DNA of 64,000 nt from an uncultured Coriobacteriaceae bacterium (GCA_902790135.1 CADAQM010000015.1:1-64000); one strand, 5' to 3'. Shown: positions 1 through 8,342, counted from the stretch's first letter. The notes: generated from the letters alone by a model not told the origin. A program made the numbers and translations.

Positions 1-69
1 GAGGACCACGTGTTTGACCAAGACGGTGAGCCTCTCCACGTGTCCAAGCAGGTCATGCGCGGCGACTAG
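1..69 (+). CDS. C-terminal tail of a gene entering from the left (uncertain)
   Basis: Frame 1 is open from the window edge and reads 22 codons ending GDPLHVSKQ-like residues (seen: DGEPLHVSKQVMRGD) before TAG at 67-69. The same frame continues with protein-like residues (HQYSMSMPRVES) between two further TAG codons at 103 and 133, so the real end of the gene could be damaged or this may be chance. No family can be named from so short a piece. Confidence 0.25.
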   Translation, partial: EDHVFDQDGEPLHVSKQVMRGD

Positions 70-139
70 CACCAGTACAGCATGAGCATGCCGCGCGTGG
101 AGTCATAGGCGTCTGGGGAGGCCGTGCGCAACTAGCCAG

Positions 140-175
140 CTTTGCGGACAGGGGATACTCCCCCCATCCGCAAAG
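140..175. repeat. Intergenic palindrome, GCGGA..GGGGATACTCCCC..TCCGC family, copy 1
   Basis: CTTTGCGGA and TCCGCAAAG are perfect 9-base arms around a GGGG-ATACT-CCCC core. It lies just after the stop of the ArsR-type gene and can act as its terminator, although there is no clear U run. Closely similar palindromes occur at 5509-5540 and 14924-14956, so this is a repeated element and not only a local hairpin. Confidence 0.7.
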
Positions 176-177
176 TG

Positions 178-732
178 CTACTCGGCCCGCTGGTATAACC
201 CGTCCTCGCGGCTCATGAGATGCTCGTCCACCATCTCGCGCCGCAGGGTGCAGAAGTCGTCATGGAAGTCCGCGATGATGAGGTTCACCTCGCGCTCCGA
301 ATACGTGCGCCCGCACTCGAAAGCCTCGGCGAGACGCTCCAACACGATGAGACGCTTCTTGCGCTGCGCTGGGATGGTGCGCAGGCGTCCGTCCTCGTCA
401 AAGAAGGACCGGAGCACCTTCTCGCGCCACATACGCTCGCGCTCGTCCTGCACCGCCGCCTCGTCGGATTCCTCCTGCAGGATGGAGAGCATCGTCTGGT
501 CAAACAGCTCGCGGTTGAGCGTGTACATCGTGTAGTACTGCGCCTTCTGCGAGCTCACGGCACCAACGTCGCCGAGCTTCTTGAGGTGGAACGAGATGGT
601 GGACGGCGCCATTCCGAGACGCTCGGAAAGGAGCTCCACGTAGGCGTCCTCGCGCGCGAGGGTACGCAAGATCTGGAGCCTGGTACGATCTGCGAGGCAT
701 TTGAAGAGAGCGACGGCTTCCCGCTCCGTCAT
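178..732 (-). CDS. ArsR-family regulator fused to a DUF2087 domain
   Basis: 184 residues. The first ~85 residues form an ArsR-type winged helix (LADRTRLQILRTL; recognition helix region MAPSTISFHLKKL), a DNA-binding repressor fold. The C-terminal ~75 residues (RTIPAQRKKRLIVLERLAEAF, then YSEREVNLIIADFHDDFCTLRREMVD) match the DUF2087 pattern, a domain often fused to regulators. No metal-binding ELCVCDL-like motif is seen, so metal sensing is not supported. It overlaps the upstream gene by 4 bases and is therefore translationally coupled to it. A perfect palindrome next to the shared promoter at about 1.1 kb is a likely self-operator. Ligand unknown. Confidence 0.85.
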   Translation of the reverse strand: MTEREAVALFKCLADRTRLQILRTLAREDAYVELLSERLGMAPSTISFHLKKLGDVGAVSSQKAQYYTMYTLNRELFDQTMLSILQEESDEAAVQDERERMWREKVLRSFFDEDGRLRTIPAQRKKRLIVLERLAEAFECGRTYSEREVNLIIADFHDDFCTLRREMVDEHLMSREDGLYQRAE

Positions 733-1082
733 GCCTCAGTCCCCCAGAGCTCTCGGAAGGCCTGCTCCACCTCGTCGAGGGCTGCAAGCTTCACGTCCTC
801 CTGCACGAGACGTACGGTGTCACCACGCTCCTCGGCCTTGTCTCGAGCGATGCGCCAACCCGAGGGGATGCGCTCGAGGTTCCTCTCGAAGAATGCGCGA
901 CGCTCTGCCTCGTCGGAGGACTGCTTCGCCGCCGCCTGGAGCACCGATACGAAGATGCCGTAGACGTTGGCCCTGATCTTCTCGAGGTTTGCGTCGTCGA
1001 TACGATCTTCGGCCTTGAGCGCGGCGGCGCTCTGCGTCGCCTTTGCCACTTTGGCCTCGAGCTCCCTCATAAGCTCTTCCAT
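729..1082 (-). CDS. Small helical protein of unknown function, partner of the ArsR-type regulator
   Basis: 117 residues, strongly charged and probably all helical (MEELMRELEAKVAKATQS.., DEVEQAFRELWG). No signal peptide or membrane segment and no family recognised. An AAAGGAAAATC ribosome site precedes the ATG. It is the first gene of a two-gene unit and overlaps the regulator by ATGA, so the two are made together. The pairing suggests a protein that the regulator controls or binds, but nothing in the sequence shows a reaction. Confidence 0.75.
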   Translation of the reverse strand: MEELMRELEAKVAKATQSAAALKAEDRIDDANLEKIRANVYGIFVSVLQAAAKQSSDEAERRAFFERNLERIPSGWRIARDKAEERGDTVRLVQEDVKLAALDEVEQAFRELWGTEA

Positions 1083-1105
1083 GATTTTCCTTTCGTCATT
1101 ACCAT

Positions 1106-1148
1106 TTCGATATATATCGAATTATAAATTACATCTACGATTTTGCAA
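1106..1148 (-). promoter_or_regulatory. Promoter with palindromic operator for the ArsR-type operon
   Basis: On the minus strand a -35 TTGCAA (1143-1148) and a consensus -10 TATAAT (1121-1126) are 16 bases apart. A perfect 16-base palindrome TTCGATATATATCGAA (1106-1121) abuts the -10 box, where a bound repressor would block RNA polymerase. Autoregulation by the ArsR-type protein two genes on is the simplest reading. Confidence 0.7.
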
Positions 1149-1170
1149 TGATGAAATCATTCTTGAGCGA

Positions 1171-1198
1171 AAAGAAGGGGCCTCCCCAGAGAGGCCCC
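1171..1198 (-). terminator. Rho-independent terminator after the CPBP protease gene
   Basis: GGGGCCTC (1177-1184) and GAGGCCCC (1191-1198) form a perfect 8-bp stem with a 6-base loop. On the minus strand the stem is followed by TTCTTTTCGC, a usable U-rich tract. It lies 40 bases past the stop of the CPBP gene. Confidence 0.75.
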
Positions 1199-1238
1199 AT
1201 GACGCGCAGAGGCAGACTTCGTCTCGAATGGCTGTGCC

Positions 1239-2129
1239 TCAGTGCGTGCGCGTCGGATCCTCCGCTGAGAGCCTCCGCCAGCAGAGGAAGGCGAGCAGCG
1301 TGGTGGGAATGCCAGCCACGAGCCCCATGGGAGACGGTCCCGCCAGCGTCGGACCGGCCTTGCAAAGAGGCGTCGCCACATTGACGATGGCGTTGATCGC
1401 GCCATGAGCGACCGCGCAAGGCCATACGCTCCCCGACTTCAGGCGCAACCATGCGAGCAGGCAGCCGATGGAGGTGCATGCCACCACCATGGTGAGGATA
1501 CCCGTCACGGGGTATCCAACATAGCCCACACCGTAGTTGTGGCCCATCGCCGTGATCGGCGCGTGCCAGATGCCCCAGATGATGCCGCTCGCGATGACTG
1601 CACGGCGTTCGGACATATGCGTACTGAGCAACGGAAACAGCATGCCGCGCCAGCCAGCCTCCTCGCCGAACGCCGGGATGGAGTTCACGAGCGGGCCAAT
1701 CGTAAGCGAAGCTGCGAGCTGGCCCGCAATGACGAGCCCAAGCTGCTCGGTAGGTACACCGGCCGCCTCGAGCGCCATGCGCAACTGAGTGGCGTTCTCA
1801 TCGAAGTGCTGCGGAAACACAAGGAAGAACAGAACGCCGCCCACCACGGTGAACATCGCAGGCAAGAACCACGCCAACGCATAGAGACGACCGTTGCCGC
1901 GCACGCGTGGCTTCACGCAAAGGTCGATACGTTGCCCTTCTGGCGTCATGGCATTCGCCGCCAACGCTCCGGCCAACGGAAAGAACATGCTCACCGCGAC
2001 AACCGCCCCCATGGCTGCGGAGACATAGAGACCTTGTGTCGCCGCACCAGTAAGAATGCCCGCGATGGCCCAGGTGACCCAGCTCAGCCCGAAGGTGACG
2101 GACAGGAAGACGACGAGACGCTTGTCCAT
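1239..2129 (-). CDS. CPBP-family (CAAX-type) intramembrane metalloprotease
   Basis: 296 residues with about eight hydrophobic segments, beginning at the N-terminus (VVFLSVTFGLSWVTWAIAGIL). The family motif EExxWRG is present as EEAGWRGMLFPLL near residue 160, and a second conserved region (GIIWGIWHAP) supplies the histidine. Family members are membrane glutamic/metalloproteases related to CAAX prenyl endopeptidases and are linked to bacteriocin self-immunity or processing; the substrate here is unknown. AAAGGAG sits four bases before the ATG. It is a single-gene unit with its own promoter overlapped by a long perfect inverted repeat, and a terminator after it. Confidence 0.88.
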   Translation of the reverse strand: MDKRLVVFLSVTFGLSWVTWAIAGILTGAATQGLYVSAAMGAVVAVSMFFPLAGALAANAMTPEGQRIDLCVKPRVRGNGRLYALAWFLPAMFTVVGGVLFFLVFPQHFDENATQLRMALEAAGVPTEQLGLVIAGQLAASLTIGPLVNSIPAFGEEAGWRGMLFPLLSTHMSERRAVIASGIIWGIWHAPITAMGHNYGVGYVGYPVTGILTMVVACTSIGCLLAWLRLKSGSVWPCAVAHGAINAIVNVATPLCKAGPTLAGPSPMGLVAGIPTTLLAFLCWRRLSAEDPTRTH

Positions 2130-2146
2130 GGCTCTCCTTTCAGCAG

Positions 2147-2188
2147 TGCTCTATTTGTTATAGTACAGCTATAACAAATAGAGCACAA
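2147..2188 (-). promoter_or_regulatory. Promoter of the CPBP gene overlapped by a 17-bp perfect inverted repeat
   Basis: Arms TGCTCTATTTGTTATAG (2147-2163) and CTATAACAAATAGAGCA (2169-2185) are exact complements with a 5-base spacer TACAG. On the minus strand -35 TTGTGC (2183-2188) and -10 TACTAT (2160-2165) are 17 bases apart, so the repeat covers the spacer, the -10 and the start region. This is the layout of a repressor operator. The TATAG..CTATA centre is reminiscent of GntR/YtrA-type sites, but no such regulator is adjacent. Confidence 0.75.
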
Positions 2189-2228
2189 GAGCCCGTGAGC
2201 AGTTGTCCCCCCAACGGATAGCAGGCAC

Positions 2229-3233
2229 CTATGGCAGGCGGTCGTGGTTGATGGGCTGGTAGAAGAGCCGCTCGCGCACCTTGCGGCTATGCCCCATGCC
2301 ACAGGCCCACATGGTCTTGGCCACGAGAGCCTCCACCGTCATGTCGCCACCAAGCAGGATGCCTGGTCGCTCGGCGTAAGTCCGGCCCACCTCGTAGACG
2401 CCCAGATCGAGCCCCTCCTCCGGAACCTGCGTGGTCATCACCAGCGTGTGGCCCGAGTCCACCCAGCTGAAGAGCGTCTGCTCGAAGCCCTCGGGGATCC
2501 CGCCGATGCCAAAGGTCTCAAGAATGACCGCGGTACAACTGGTGCTGAGCGCCCTGAAGACGGAGGGTTTGAGGCCAGGTGTGAGTTTGAGCACCACCAC
2601 GTGCTCGTCGAGCCTATGCGAGAAGAGCGGGCGGACCGACTCTGCGGAGGCCGACGCCGCACCCGTCCCCTCGCGCACCACACGCCCGCCGCGGATGATG
2701 GCCGCAAGCGGCCAATTCACGCTGGTAAAGGCGTTGTAGCTCATCGTGCGCTGCTTGTGGGCGCGCGTCCCCACGATGACCTTGCCGTCAAAGACCACAT
2801 GCACGTCGCGCGCCTGGTCGTCGCAAGCCCAGAGCAGGCTCTGGTACAGGTTGAGCTTGGCATCGGTGAAGGGTTCGCTCATGGGCTGCTGCGACCCGGT
2901 CAGCACGATGGGCTTTGGACTGCCCTGTACCAGATATGAGAGGGCCGCCGCGGTATAGGCCATGGTGTCGGTACCATGCAGCACCACAAAGCCGTCGTAG
3001 TCGTCGTAGGCACGCTCTATCTCGCGTGCAATGGTCAGCCAGCCCTTGGGACGCATGTTGGTGGAGTCGATGTTCATGGGCTGGACAACGTCGATATCGC
3101 AGAGCTCCTCCACCTGCGGCACGCGCGAGACGAGCTCGTCTCCGGTCAGCGCCGGCGCAAGGCCGCCTAAGCCATCATCGGTGGGCAGGGATGCGATGGT
3201 CCCGCCCGTCGCGATCACCAGAATGCGTTTCAT
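2229..3233 (-). CDS. ansA: L-asparaginase, type I (cytoplasmic)
   Basis: 334 residues, the usual length for type I enzymes, with no signal peptide. The N-terminal threonine motif ATGGTIAS (residues ~8-15) and the second catalytic motif HGTDTMAYTA (~85-94) are both intact; these hold the nucleophile and the Thr/Asp/Lys site for hydrolysing asparagine to aspartate and ammonia. A Lys follows in the LTGSQQPM region as expected. It overlaps the upstream HAD gene by 4 bases, so the two are co-translated. The likely role is nitrogen and amino acid use in an anaerobe. Confidence 0.93.
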   Translation of the reverse strand: MKRILVIATGGTIASLPTDDGLGGLAPALTGDELVSRVPQVEELCDIDVVQPMNIDSTNMRPKGWLTIAREIERAYDDYDGFVVLHGTDTMAYTAAALSYLVQGSPKPIVLTGSQQPMSEPFTDAKLNLYQSLLWACDDQARDVHVVFDGKVIVGTRAHKQRTMSYNAFTSVNWPLAAIIRGGRVVREGTGAASASAESVRPLFSHRLDEHVVVLKLTPGLKPSVFRALSTSCTAVILETFGIGGIPEGFEQTLFSWVDSGHTLVMTTQVPEEGLDLGVYEVGRTYAERPGILLGGDMTVEALVAKTMWACGMGHSRKVRERLFYQPINHDRLP

Positions 3234-3850
3234 GAGCGGGTCTCCCCCTCCCCTGCATGAATGAATCGCCTCAGGGCATCGACATCACGGTCGAAGCAGT
3301 AGCCCTGCATGCCCGCGCGCTCGGCACCGACCACGTTGCGCTGCATGTCGTCCACAAAGAGGCAGCTGGCCGCCTCGAGCCCATAACGCTCGCAAAAGAG
3401 CCGGTAGATGGCCTCGTCGGGCTTTACCACATGCTCGTAGCAGGAGACAAGGACACCGTCCATGGCATCGATGGCGGGAATGCGGCCGCGATAGTCCTCA
3501 AAGGTTGGTCCCGCGTTGGAGAGCAGATAGACACCGTAGCCCTCCGCCTTGAGCTCACGCACCAACTCGCCCGTCTCGGGCATAGGCTCGAACACCTCAT
3601 GCCAGCGCAGGGCGAACACGTCCGCCAGGTCGTGCAGGCGCTCCGGAAGCTTGAGCTTTGCCGTCCACGCCACCGTCTCGGGGGCGATGGCGCCGGCATC
3701 CACCCAGCCCCACTCACGCGAGTCGAAGACCGCATGCGCGAGCAGCGCCGCGTCGTCCGGGTCGGCGCAGAGGGTCTGGCTGATCTTGACAGGATCCCAG
3801 TCCATGAGCACACCGCCCATGTCAAACACGATGTTCTTGATCTGCGCCAT
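3230..3850 (-). CDS. HAD-superfamily hydrolase (phosphatase-like)
   Basis: 206 residues with all four HAD motifs: nucleophile region IVFDMGGVLMDWD, motif II LLSNAG, motif III Lys in VKPDEAIYRLFCERYG and motif IV FVDDMQRNVVGAERAG. A small helical cap lies between motifs I and II, as in subclass IA phosphatases/dehalogenases such as the YihX group. The second Asp of the DxD motif is replaced by Gly (DMG), which is common in this group. The ATG follows GGTGGAGGATGG. It is first in an operon with asparaginase; the substrate cannot be told from sequence. Confidence 0.87.
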   Translation of the reverse strand: MAQIKNIVFDMGGVLMDWDPVKISQTLCADPDDAALLAHAVFDSREWGWVDAGAIAPETVAWTAKLKLPERLHDLADVFALRWHEVFEPMPETGELVRELKAEGYGVYLLSNAGPTFEDYRGRIPAIDAMDGVLVSCYEHVVKPDEAIYRLFCERYGLEAASCLFVDDMQRNVVGAERAGMQGYCFDRDVDALRRFIHAGEGETRS

Positions 3851-3970
3851 CGTCCATCCTCCACCCGAGTCATTGGCCCAAAACGGGCACCGCTATCTGC
3901 AGTGTACCTGTTGGGCGCACGGGCCAGCCCCGACACTGGCGACAACCGCCGCCCCGGGCCTCATCCACAA

Positions 3971-4001
3971 AGAGCGAGGCCGCCCTCTCGGACGGCCTCG
4001 C
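3971..4001 (-). terminator. Hairpin terminator after the DUF4342 gene
   Basis: GCGAGGCCG (3974-3982) pairs with CGGCCTCGC (3993-4001) around a 10-base loop, and minus-strand transcripts continue with CTCTTTGT. It stands 24 bases past the DUF4342 stop codon. Confidence 0.6.
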
Positions 4002-4024
4002 ATCGGTAACACGTTGAGCCCTTG

Positions 4025-4555
4025 CTATGCGACGGTCTGCTTGACGCTCTCGGCGGCATCGGCAACCTTGCCCATGGCATCGTTGACGCCGTCCACCACC
4101 TTGCCACGTCCCTCGATGCGGTAGCGGAACCCCAAGAAGAGCCCGATGACCAGCAGCCACAGGGATGCGCCCCACAGAAGCAGGCCAATGATGACCAGCA
4201 GCAGCGGCAGCTCGAAGACGTACTCGCCATTGCGCTCGGCGATGAAGTTCGTCTCCATGCCGAAGTTGCACAGCTCCTTGCTGCGGGTGCAGAAGCGCTT
4301 CCAGGCAGCGCCAAACCTGCTCGTCGAGCCGGCGGTCTCGGCGGGACCCGTCTCCGGGTCGGGAATCGACTCGTACTCGGCCTCGTCCTCGATGGGCACT
4401 GCCTCGACAAAGCGAGCGGTCTTCTCGGCGGCGCGCTCCAACATCACGATGGCGTCCAGCACGTCGTAGTCGCAGGCCTCCAGCGCGTCGCGCGCCTCCT
4501 CGTAGCTGACGTTGCACTTCTCGCGGATGAGCTCGACCTTCTCCAGGTTCTCCAT
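4025..4555 (-). CDS. DUF4342 protein with a UBA-like N-terminus and membrane segment
   Basis: 176 residues from the ATG at 4555, chosen because AAAGGGTG lies at a proper distance; a GTG three codons upstream would sit on the ribosome site. Residues 1-45 (EKVELIREKCNVSYEEARDALEACDYDVLDAIVMLE) have the three-helix UBA/NAC-like pattern seen in DUF4342. An acidic linker follows, then a long hydrophobic stretch (LLLVIIGLLLWGASLWLLVIGLFLG, ~residues 116-140) that could form one or two membrane passes, then a short amphipathic tail. Function is unknown in the family. It is monocistronic with a terminator. Confidence 0.82.
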   Translation of the reverse strand: MENLEKVELIREKCNVSYEEARDALEACDYDVLDAIVMLERAAEKTARFVEAVPIEDEAEYESIPDPETGPAETAGSTSRFGAAWKRFCTRSKELCNFGMETNFIAERNGEYVFELPLLLVIIGLLLWGASLWLLVIGLFLGFRYRIEGRGKVVDGVNDAMGKVADAAESVKQTVA

Positions 4556-4698
4556 GATCAACACCCTTTCTGGTTGCGTTTGTCACTTCCATCTGACGAT
4601 TCATATGATGGGATTAACAAATGAACGCAAACCGAGGCGTTGATTAATCTCAGATGAGCTTTCCGCGCGTCCCCCACGACGGCGGATTGCCGACGTCG

Positions 4699-5490
4699 TC
4701 AGAGGGCGTGCACGGCCGCAGCCATCTCCCGCACGTAGGCCGCCACGGGTGCCACCGCATCCTCGCCCTGCTCGCCGATCATGCGAACGATGGCGGAGCC
4801 CACGATGGCGCCGTCGGAGAACGATGCCATGCGCGCGGCCTGCTCGGGCGTGCTGATGCCAAAGCCCACGGCACAGGGTATCTGCGGATTTGCCGCGCGG
4901 ATGAGCTCGACCATGGAGGCGATGTCGGTGGTGATCTCGCCGCGCACACCCGTCACGCCAAGCGAGCTGACGATGTACACAAAGCCTCGCGCGTCGGCGG
5001 CGATCTGACGGATGCGATCGTGAGAGGTTGGCGCGATGAGGCTCACCACGTCAAGGCCCTGCGCGGCAAAGGCCTCGGAGAACTCGGCCTTCTCCTCGTG
5101 CGGCACGTCGGGCAGGATGACGCCCGCCAGCCCCACCTCGCGCTCCCGCGCGGCAAAGCGCTCGATGCCGTAGGAGAACACCACATTGGCGTAGGTCATG
5201 ATCACGAGCGGAACCGTGCAGCCGGCAGCACGCAGACGTCCGACCATGTCGAACACGTCATCGGTGGTGACCTTGTTGCGCAGCGCACGGATGTTGGCGT
5301 CTTGGATCACGGGTCCCTCGGCAGTCGGGTCGGAGAAGGGAACGCCCAGCTCGATGAGGTCGGCGCCGGCATCTGCCATGGCACAGACCAGCTGCTCGGT
5401 CACTTGGATGGTGGGGTCGCCCGCGGTGATGAAGGGAATGAACGCCTTGCCATTGGGGCTTGCCGCGAAGGCGTCTGCGATGGTTTTCAT
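4699..5490 (-). CDS. trpA: Tryptophan synthase alpha chain
   Basis: 263 residues, normal family length. It releases indole from indole-3-glycerol phosphate and passes it to TrpB. The catalytic Glu and Asp lie in LIELGVPFSDPTAEGP, and the phosphate-binding loops include GVTGVRGEI and VGFGISTPEQA. AGAGGAG precedes the ATG by 8 bases. It is the last gene of trpDCFBA; a palindromic repeat lies in the 63-base gap from trpB and might lower its expression relative to trpB, although the two proteins are needed in equal amounts. Confidence 0.96.
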   Translation of the reverse strand: MKTIADAFAASPNGKAFIPFITAGDPTIQVTEQLVCAMADAGADLIELGVPFSDPTAEGPVIQDANIRALRNKVTTDDVFDMVGRLRAAGCTVPLVIMTYANVVFSYGIERFAAREREVGLAGVILPDVPHEEKAEFSEAFAAQGLDVVSLIAPTSHDRIRQIAADARGFVYIVSSLGVTGVRGEITTDIASMVELIRAANPQIPCAVGFGISTPEQAARMASFSDGAIVGSAIVRMIGEQGEDAVAPVAAYVREMAAAVHAL

Positions 5491-5508
5491 GAACGCAACT
5501 CCTCTCGA

Positions 5509-5540
5509 TTGCGGTTTGGGGATACTCCCCCATCCGCAAA
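5509..5540. repeat. Intergenic palindrome, copy 2, between trpB and trpA
   Basis: TTGCGG..TTTGGGGATACTCCCCCA..CCGCAA, nearly the same sequence as 140-175. It sits inside the trp operon, between two co-transcribed genes, which argues against it being simply a terminator. Confidence 0.65.
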
Positions 5541-5553
5541 GGTCTCGCCGGGC

Positions 5554-6753
5554 CTATTCGTGCAGGTCCTCGCCGCGGTAGCGAGCGATGGCGGCAACGT
5601 CCTTGTCCCCGCGTCCACTGAGCGTGACGATGATGACCTGCTCGGTGTCCATCGTTGGGGCGATCTTGATGGCGTGCGCCACGGCATGCGCGCTTTCGAT
5701 AGCGGGAATGACGCCCTCGGTACGGCTCAGGTACTCGAAGGCGCACACGGCCTCCTCGTCGGTCACGGGCACGTACTCGGCGCGCCCACTGTCGTGCAGC
5801 ATCGCGTGCTCGGGACCCACGCCCGGATAGTCCAAGCCAGCGGAGATGCTGTAGACCGGCGCAATCTGGCCGTATTCGTCCTGGCAGAAGTAGCTCTTCA
5901 TGCCGTGGAAGATGCCCAGCTTGCCCGTGCTCATCGTGGCCGCCGTCTCCCAGGTGTCGATGCCGCGGCCGGCAGCCTCGCAACCAATGAGACGCACGCC
6001 CTCATCACCGATGAAGTGATAGAAGCTGCCGATGGCATTTGAGCCACCGCCCACGCAGGCGAGCACCGCATCGGGCAGCTTGCCCTCCGCCTCGAGGATC
6101 TGCGCGCGGGCCTCGCGACTGATGACGGCCTGGAAGTCGCGCACCATCGTGGGAAACGGATGCGGCCCCATGACGGACCCCAGGCAGTAGTGAGTGTCGT
6201 CGATGCGGTTGGTCCACTCGCGGAAGGTCTCGGACACCGCGTCCTTGAGCGTGCCCGTACCTGCGGAGACGCCGCGCACCTCGGTACCGAGCAGACGCAT
6301 GCGATAGACGTTGAGGGCCTGGCGCTCCATGTCCTCCACGCCCATGTACACCACGCACTCCATGCCCATGAGCGCAGCGGCGGTGGCGGTGGCCACCCCA
6401 TGCTGGCCGGCACCCGTCTCGGCAATGAGACGGGTCTTGCCCATCTTCTTGGCCAGAAGCGCCTGTCCCAGCACGTTGTTGATCTTATGCGCACCGGTGT
6501 GGTTGAGGTCCTCACGCTTGAGATAGACCTTGGCGCCGCCCAGGTCAGCCGTCATGTTGGCAGCAAAGTAGAGCAGGCTCGGACGTCCGGCATAACTGTT
6601 GAAGAGCTCGGTCAGCTCGGCATTGAAGGCTGGGTCGGCCTTGTATCGGTCGTAGGCCTCCTCAAGCTCGATGACTGCGTTCATCAGGGTCTCGGGGATG
6701 TACTGCCCACCATGGATGCCAAAACGGCCGCGCGATGTGGGTGAGTTTGTCAT
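5554..6753 (-). CDS. trpB: Tryptophan synthase beta chain
   Basis: 399 residues, the usual size of the TrpB1 type. It joins indole and serine with pyridoxal phosphate. The PLP lysine is in HTGAHKINN (~residue 90), the phosphate-binding glycine loop is GGGSNAIG (~235), and the catalytic Glu is in the GAGQHGVA region after ETGAG. A very strong AAGGAGGACAG precedes the ATG. Downstream of trpF in the operon, separated by a 119-base gap holding a 15-bp inverted repeat. Confidence 0.97.
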   Translation of the reverse strand: MTNSPTSRGRFGIHGGQYIPETLMNAVIELEEAYDRYKADPAFNAELTELFNSYAGRPSLLYFAANMTADLGGAKVYLKREDLNHTGAHKINNVLGQALLAKKMGKTRLIAETGAGQHGVATATAAALMGMECVVYMGVEDMERQALNVYRMRLLGTEVRGVSAGTGTLKDAVSETFREWTNRIDDTHYCLGSVMGPHPFPTMVRDFQAVISREARAQILEAEGKLPDAVLACVGGGSNAIGSFYHFIGDEGVRLIGCEAAGRGIDTWETAATMSTGKLGIFHGMKSYFCQDEYGQIAPVYSISAGLDYPGVGPEHAMLHDSGRAEYVPVTDEEAVCAFEYLSRTEGVIPAIESAHAVAHAIKIAPTMDTEQVIIVTLSGRGDKDVAAIARYRGEDLHE

Positions 6754-6798
6754 CTTCTGTCCTCCTTCGAGAGAAAACCGATGGGGTCTACTTGACCG

Positions 6799-6868
6799 GG
6801 TACCTCAAACTCGAAATCCCAGAGAGTTTTCCCAGTTGATGTGTGGCTGCATGCGAGTTTGAGGCACC
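6799..6868. repeat. 15-bp inverted repeat between trpF and trpB
   Basis: GGTACCTCAAACTCG (6799-6813) and CGAGTTTGAGGCACC (6854-6868) are complementary at 14 of 15 positions, with a 40-base loop. It could form a large stem-loop in the trp transcript just ahead of the trpB ribosome site. Confidence 0.65.
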
Positions 6869-6872
6869 TCTC

Positions 6873-7532
6873 CTAGTACGGGCCGCGCACCGCCGCCACT
6901 GCGGCAGCCATTTTGGCCGGATCCTTGAGACCTTCGGTCTCTACACCGCTGCTCATGTCCACGGCATAGGGGTGCAGGCGAGCGACCGCCTCCGCCAGGT
7001 TGTCAGGCCCAAGGCCCCCCGCCAGGAAGTAGGGTCTTGACACGCCTTCCAGCAGCGTCCAGTCGAAGGTCTTGCCCGCACCCGTGCCACCATCGAGCAA
7101 AACGTAGTCAGCCGAGCTCTGGCAAGCCCGTTCCACGTCCTGCGCAGTACGCACGATGAATGCCTGAACGATGGGTATGCCCGTCCAGCCGGGATAGGCC
7201 ATGGCATGGCGTAGCTGGGCGATATAGTCGTTGTCCTCGTGGCCATGCAGCTGCACCATCACGTTGCGCGGCGCATCGTAGCCCTCGAAGTCGTAGGCAT
7301 GCGTGAATCGGGCCACCGTCTCGATGGGCTCGTCCACGAACACGCCCACGTGAGCGATGACGGGGTCGAGCATCTCTACGAGCTCGAAGGCCCGCTCCAA
7401 GCTCACCGAGCGACGGTAGCCCTGGGAGAGGATGAGCCCCACGGCATCAGGCCGCACGGCATTGGCCGCCTCGATGTCCTCGGGCCGCCTGAGCCCACAG
7501 ATCTTGATGAAGGTGCGGTCGCAATCGGGCAT
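6873..7532 (-). CDS. trpF: Phosphoribosylanthranilate isomerase
   Basis: 219 residues, TIM-barrel isomerase that converts N-(5-phosphoribosyl)anthranilate to the ribulose form, the third step from chorismate. The N-terminal KICGL motif carrying the catalytic Cys is intact, the catalytic Asp fits YVLLDGGTGAGKTFDW, and the phosphate loop is FLAGGLGPDNLAEA. GGGAGG precedes the ATG. It follows trpC by only 6 bases, so the two are probably translationally linked. Confidence 0.94.
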   Translation of the reverse strand: MPDCDRTFIKICGLRRPEDIEAANAVRPDAVGLILSQGYRRSVSLERAFELVEMLDPVIAHVGVFVDEPIETVARFTHAYDFEGYDAPRNVMVQLHGHEDNDYIAQLRHAMAYPGWTGIPIVQAFIVRTAQDVERACQSSADYVLLDGGTGAGKTFDWTLLEGVSRPYFLAGGLGPDNLAEAVARLHPYAVDMSSGVETEGLKDPAKMAAAVAAVRGPY

Positions 7533-7538
7533 CTTCGC

Positions 7539-8342
7539 CTACCTCCCTCGCAGTTCGTCCAGCATGGCCCGCTTGTCCGTGACGCGCATGAGCGTCTCCC
7601 CTATGAGCACGGCGTCGACGCCCGCCTCCTCGAGACGCGCCACGTCGTCGCGGGTCTCGACGCCCGACTCGCTCACAAACACGCGCTCCTCGCCCACAAG
7701 CGGACGCAGGTCGATGCTGCGGCCAAAGTCCACCTCAAAGGTGCGCAGGTCGCGATTGTTGACGCCAATCACCTTCGCCCCGGCCGCAATGGCACGAGGC
7801 ACCTCCTCTGGCTCATAGGCTTCCACCAGCGCCGTCATCCCAAGACGATGCGCAAGGGCAACGCAGCGCTTCAGCTCCGCATCGTCCAGGATGGAGCAGA
7901 TCAGCAGCACCGCGTGCGCACCGATGCACTTTGCCTGGTAGACCATGAGCTCGTCCACCACGAAGTCCTTGCGCAAGACGGGAATCCCCACATTGGCGGA
8001 GATGGCACTGAGATAGGCGTCGGCTCCCTGGAACCAATACGGCTCGGTGAGGCAGCTTATGGCGGCCGCGCCAGCGGCCTCGTAGTCGCGGGCGATGGCC
8101 ACGGGGTCAAAGCTCGGTGCGATGAGCCCCTTTGAAGGCGAGGCCTTCTTGCACTCGCAGATAAAGGACATCCCAGGCGCGCGAAGTGCCTGCTCAAAGG
8201 GGTAGCTCGGAGTGCCTTCGGCCGAGGCGGCCATCTCGGCGCGACCGATGATGTCCCCCTCGCTGCCGCGCTCGCGCACCTCAGCCACCCGCTCGCGCGT
8301 GCGCGCGGCTATGACCTGCAGTATGTTCTCGCGCCGTGCCAT
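7539..8342 (-). CDS. trpC: Indole-3-glycerol phosphate synthase
   Basis: 267 residues from the ATG at 8342, selected because CGGAGGCGGG precedes it and the family begins with the I(L)xxIxxRTRERVAE helix; the open frame upstream lies inside trpD and is not coding. Catalytic features: the Lys/Glu region FICECKKASPSKG, LRKDFVVDELM with the general-acid Lys, VNNRDLRTFEVD and VSESGVETRDDVARL. It closes the indole ring in the fourth tryptophan-specific step. It is separate from trpF here, unlike the fused enzyme of enterobacteria. Confidence 0.95.
   Translation of the reverse strand: MARRENILQVIAARTRERVAEVRERGSEGDIIGRAEMAASAEGTPSYPFEQALRAPGMSFICECKKASPSKGLIAPSFDPVAIARDYEAAGAAAISCLTEPYWFQGADAYLSAISANVGIPVLRKDFVVDELMVYQAKCIGAHAVLLICSILDDAELKRCVALAHRLGMTALVEAYEPEEVPRAIAAGAKVIGVNNRDLRTFEVDFGRSIDLRPLVGEERVFVSESGVETRDDVARLEEAGVDAVLIGETLMRVTDKRAMLDELRGR

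Noticed and set aside
4654..6042. Plus-strand frame over trpA and trpB
   Set aside because: Low-complexity His/Asp/Val/Gly composition and complete overlap with two certain genes.
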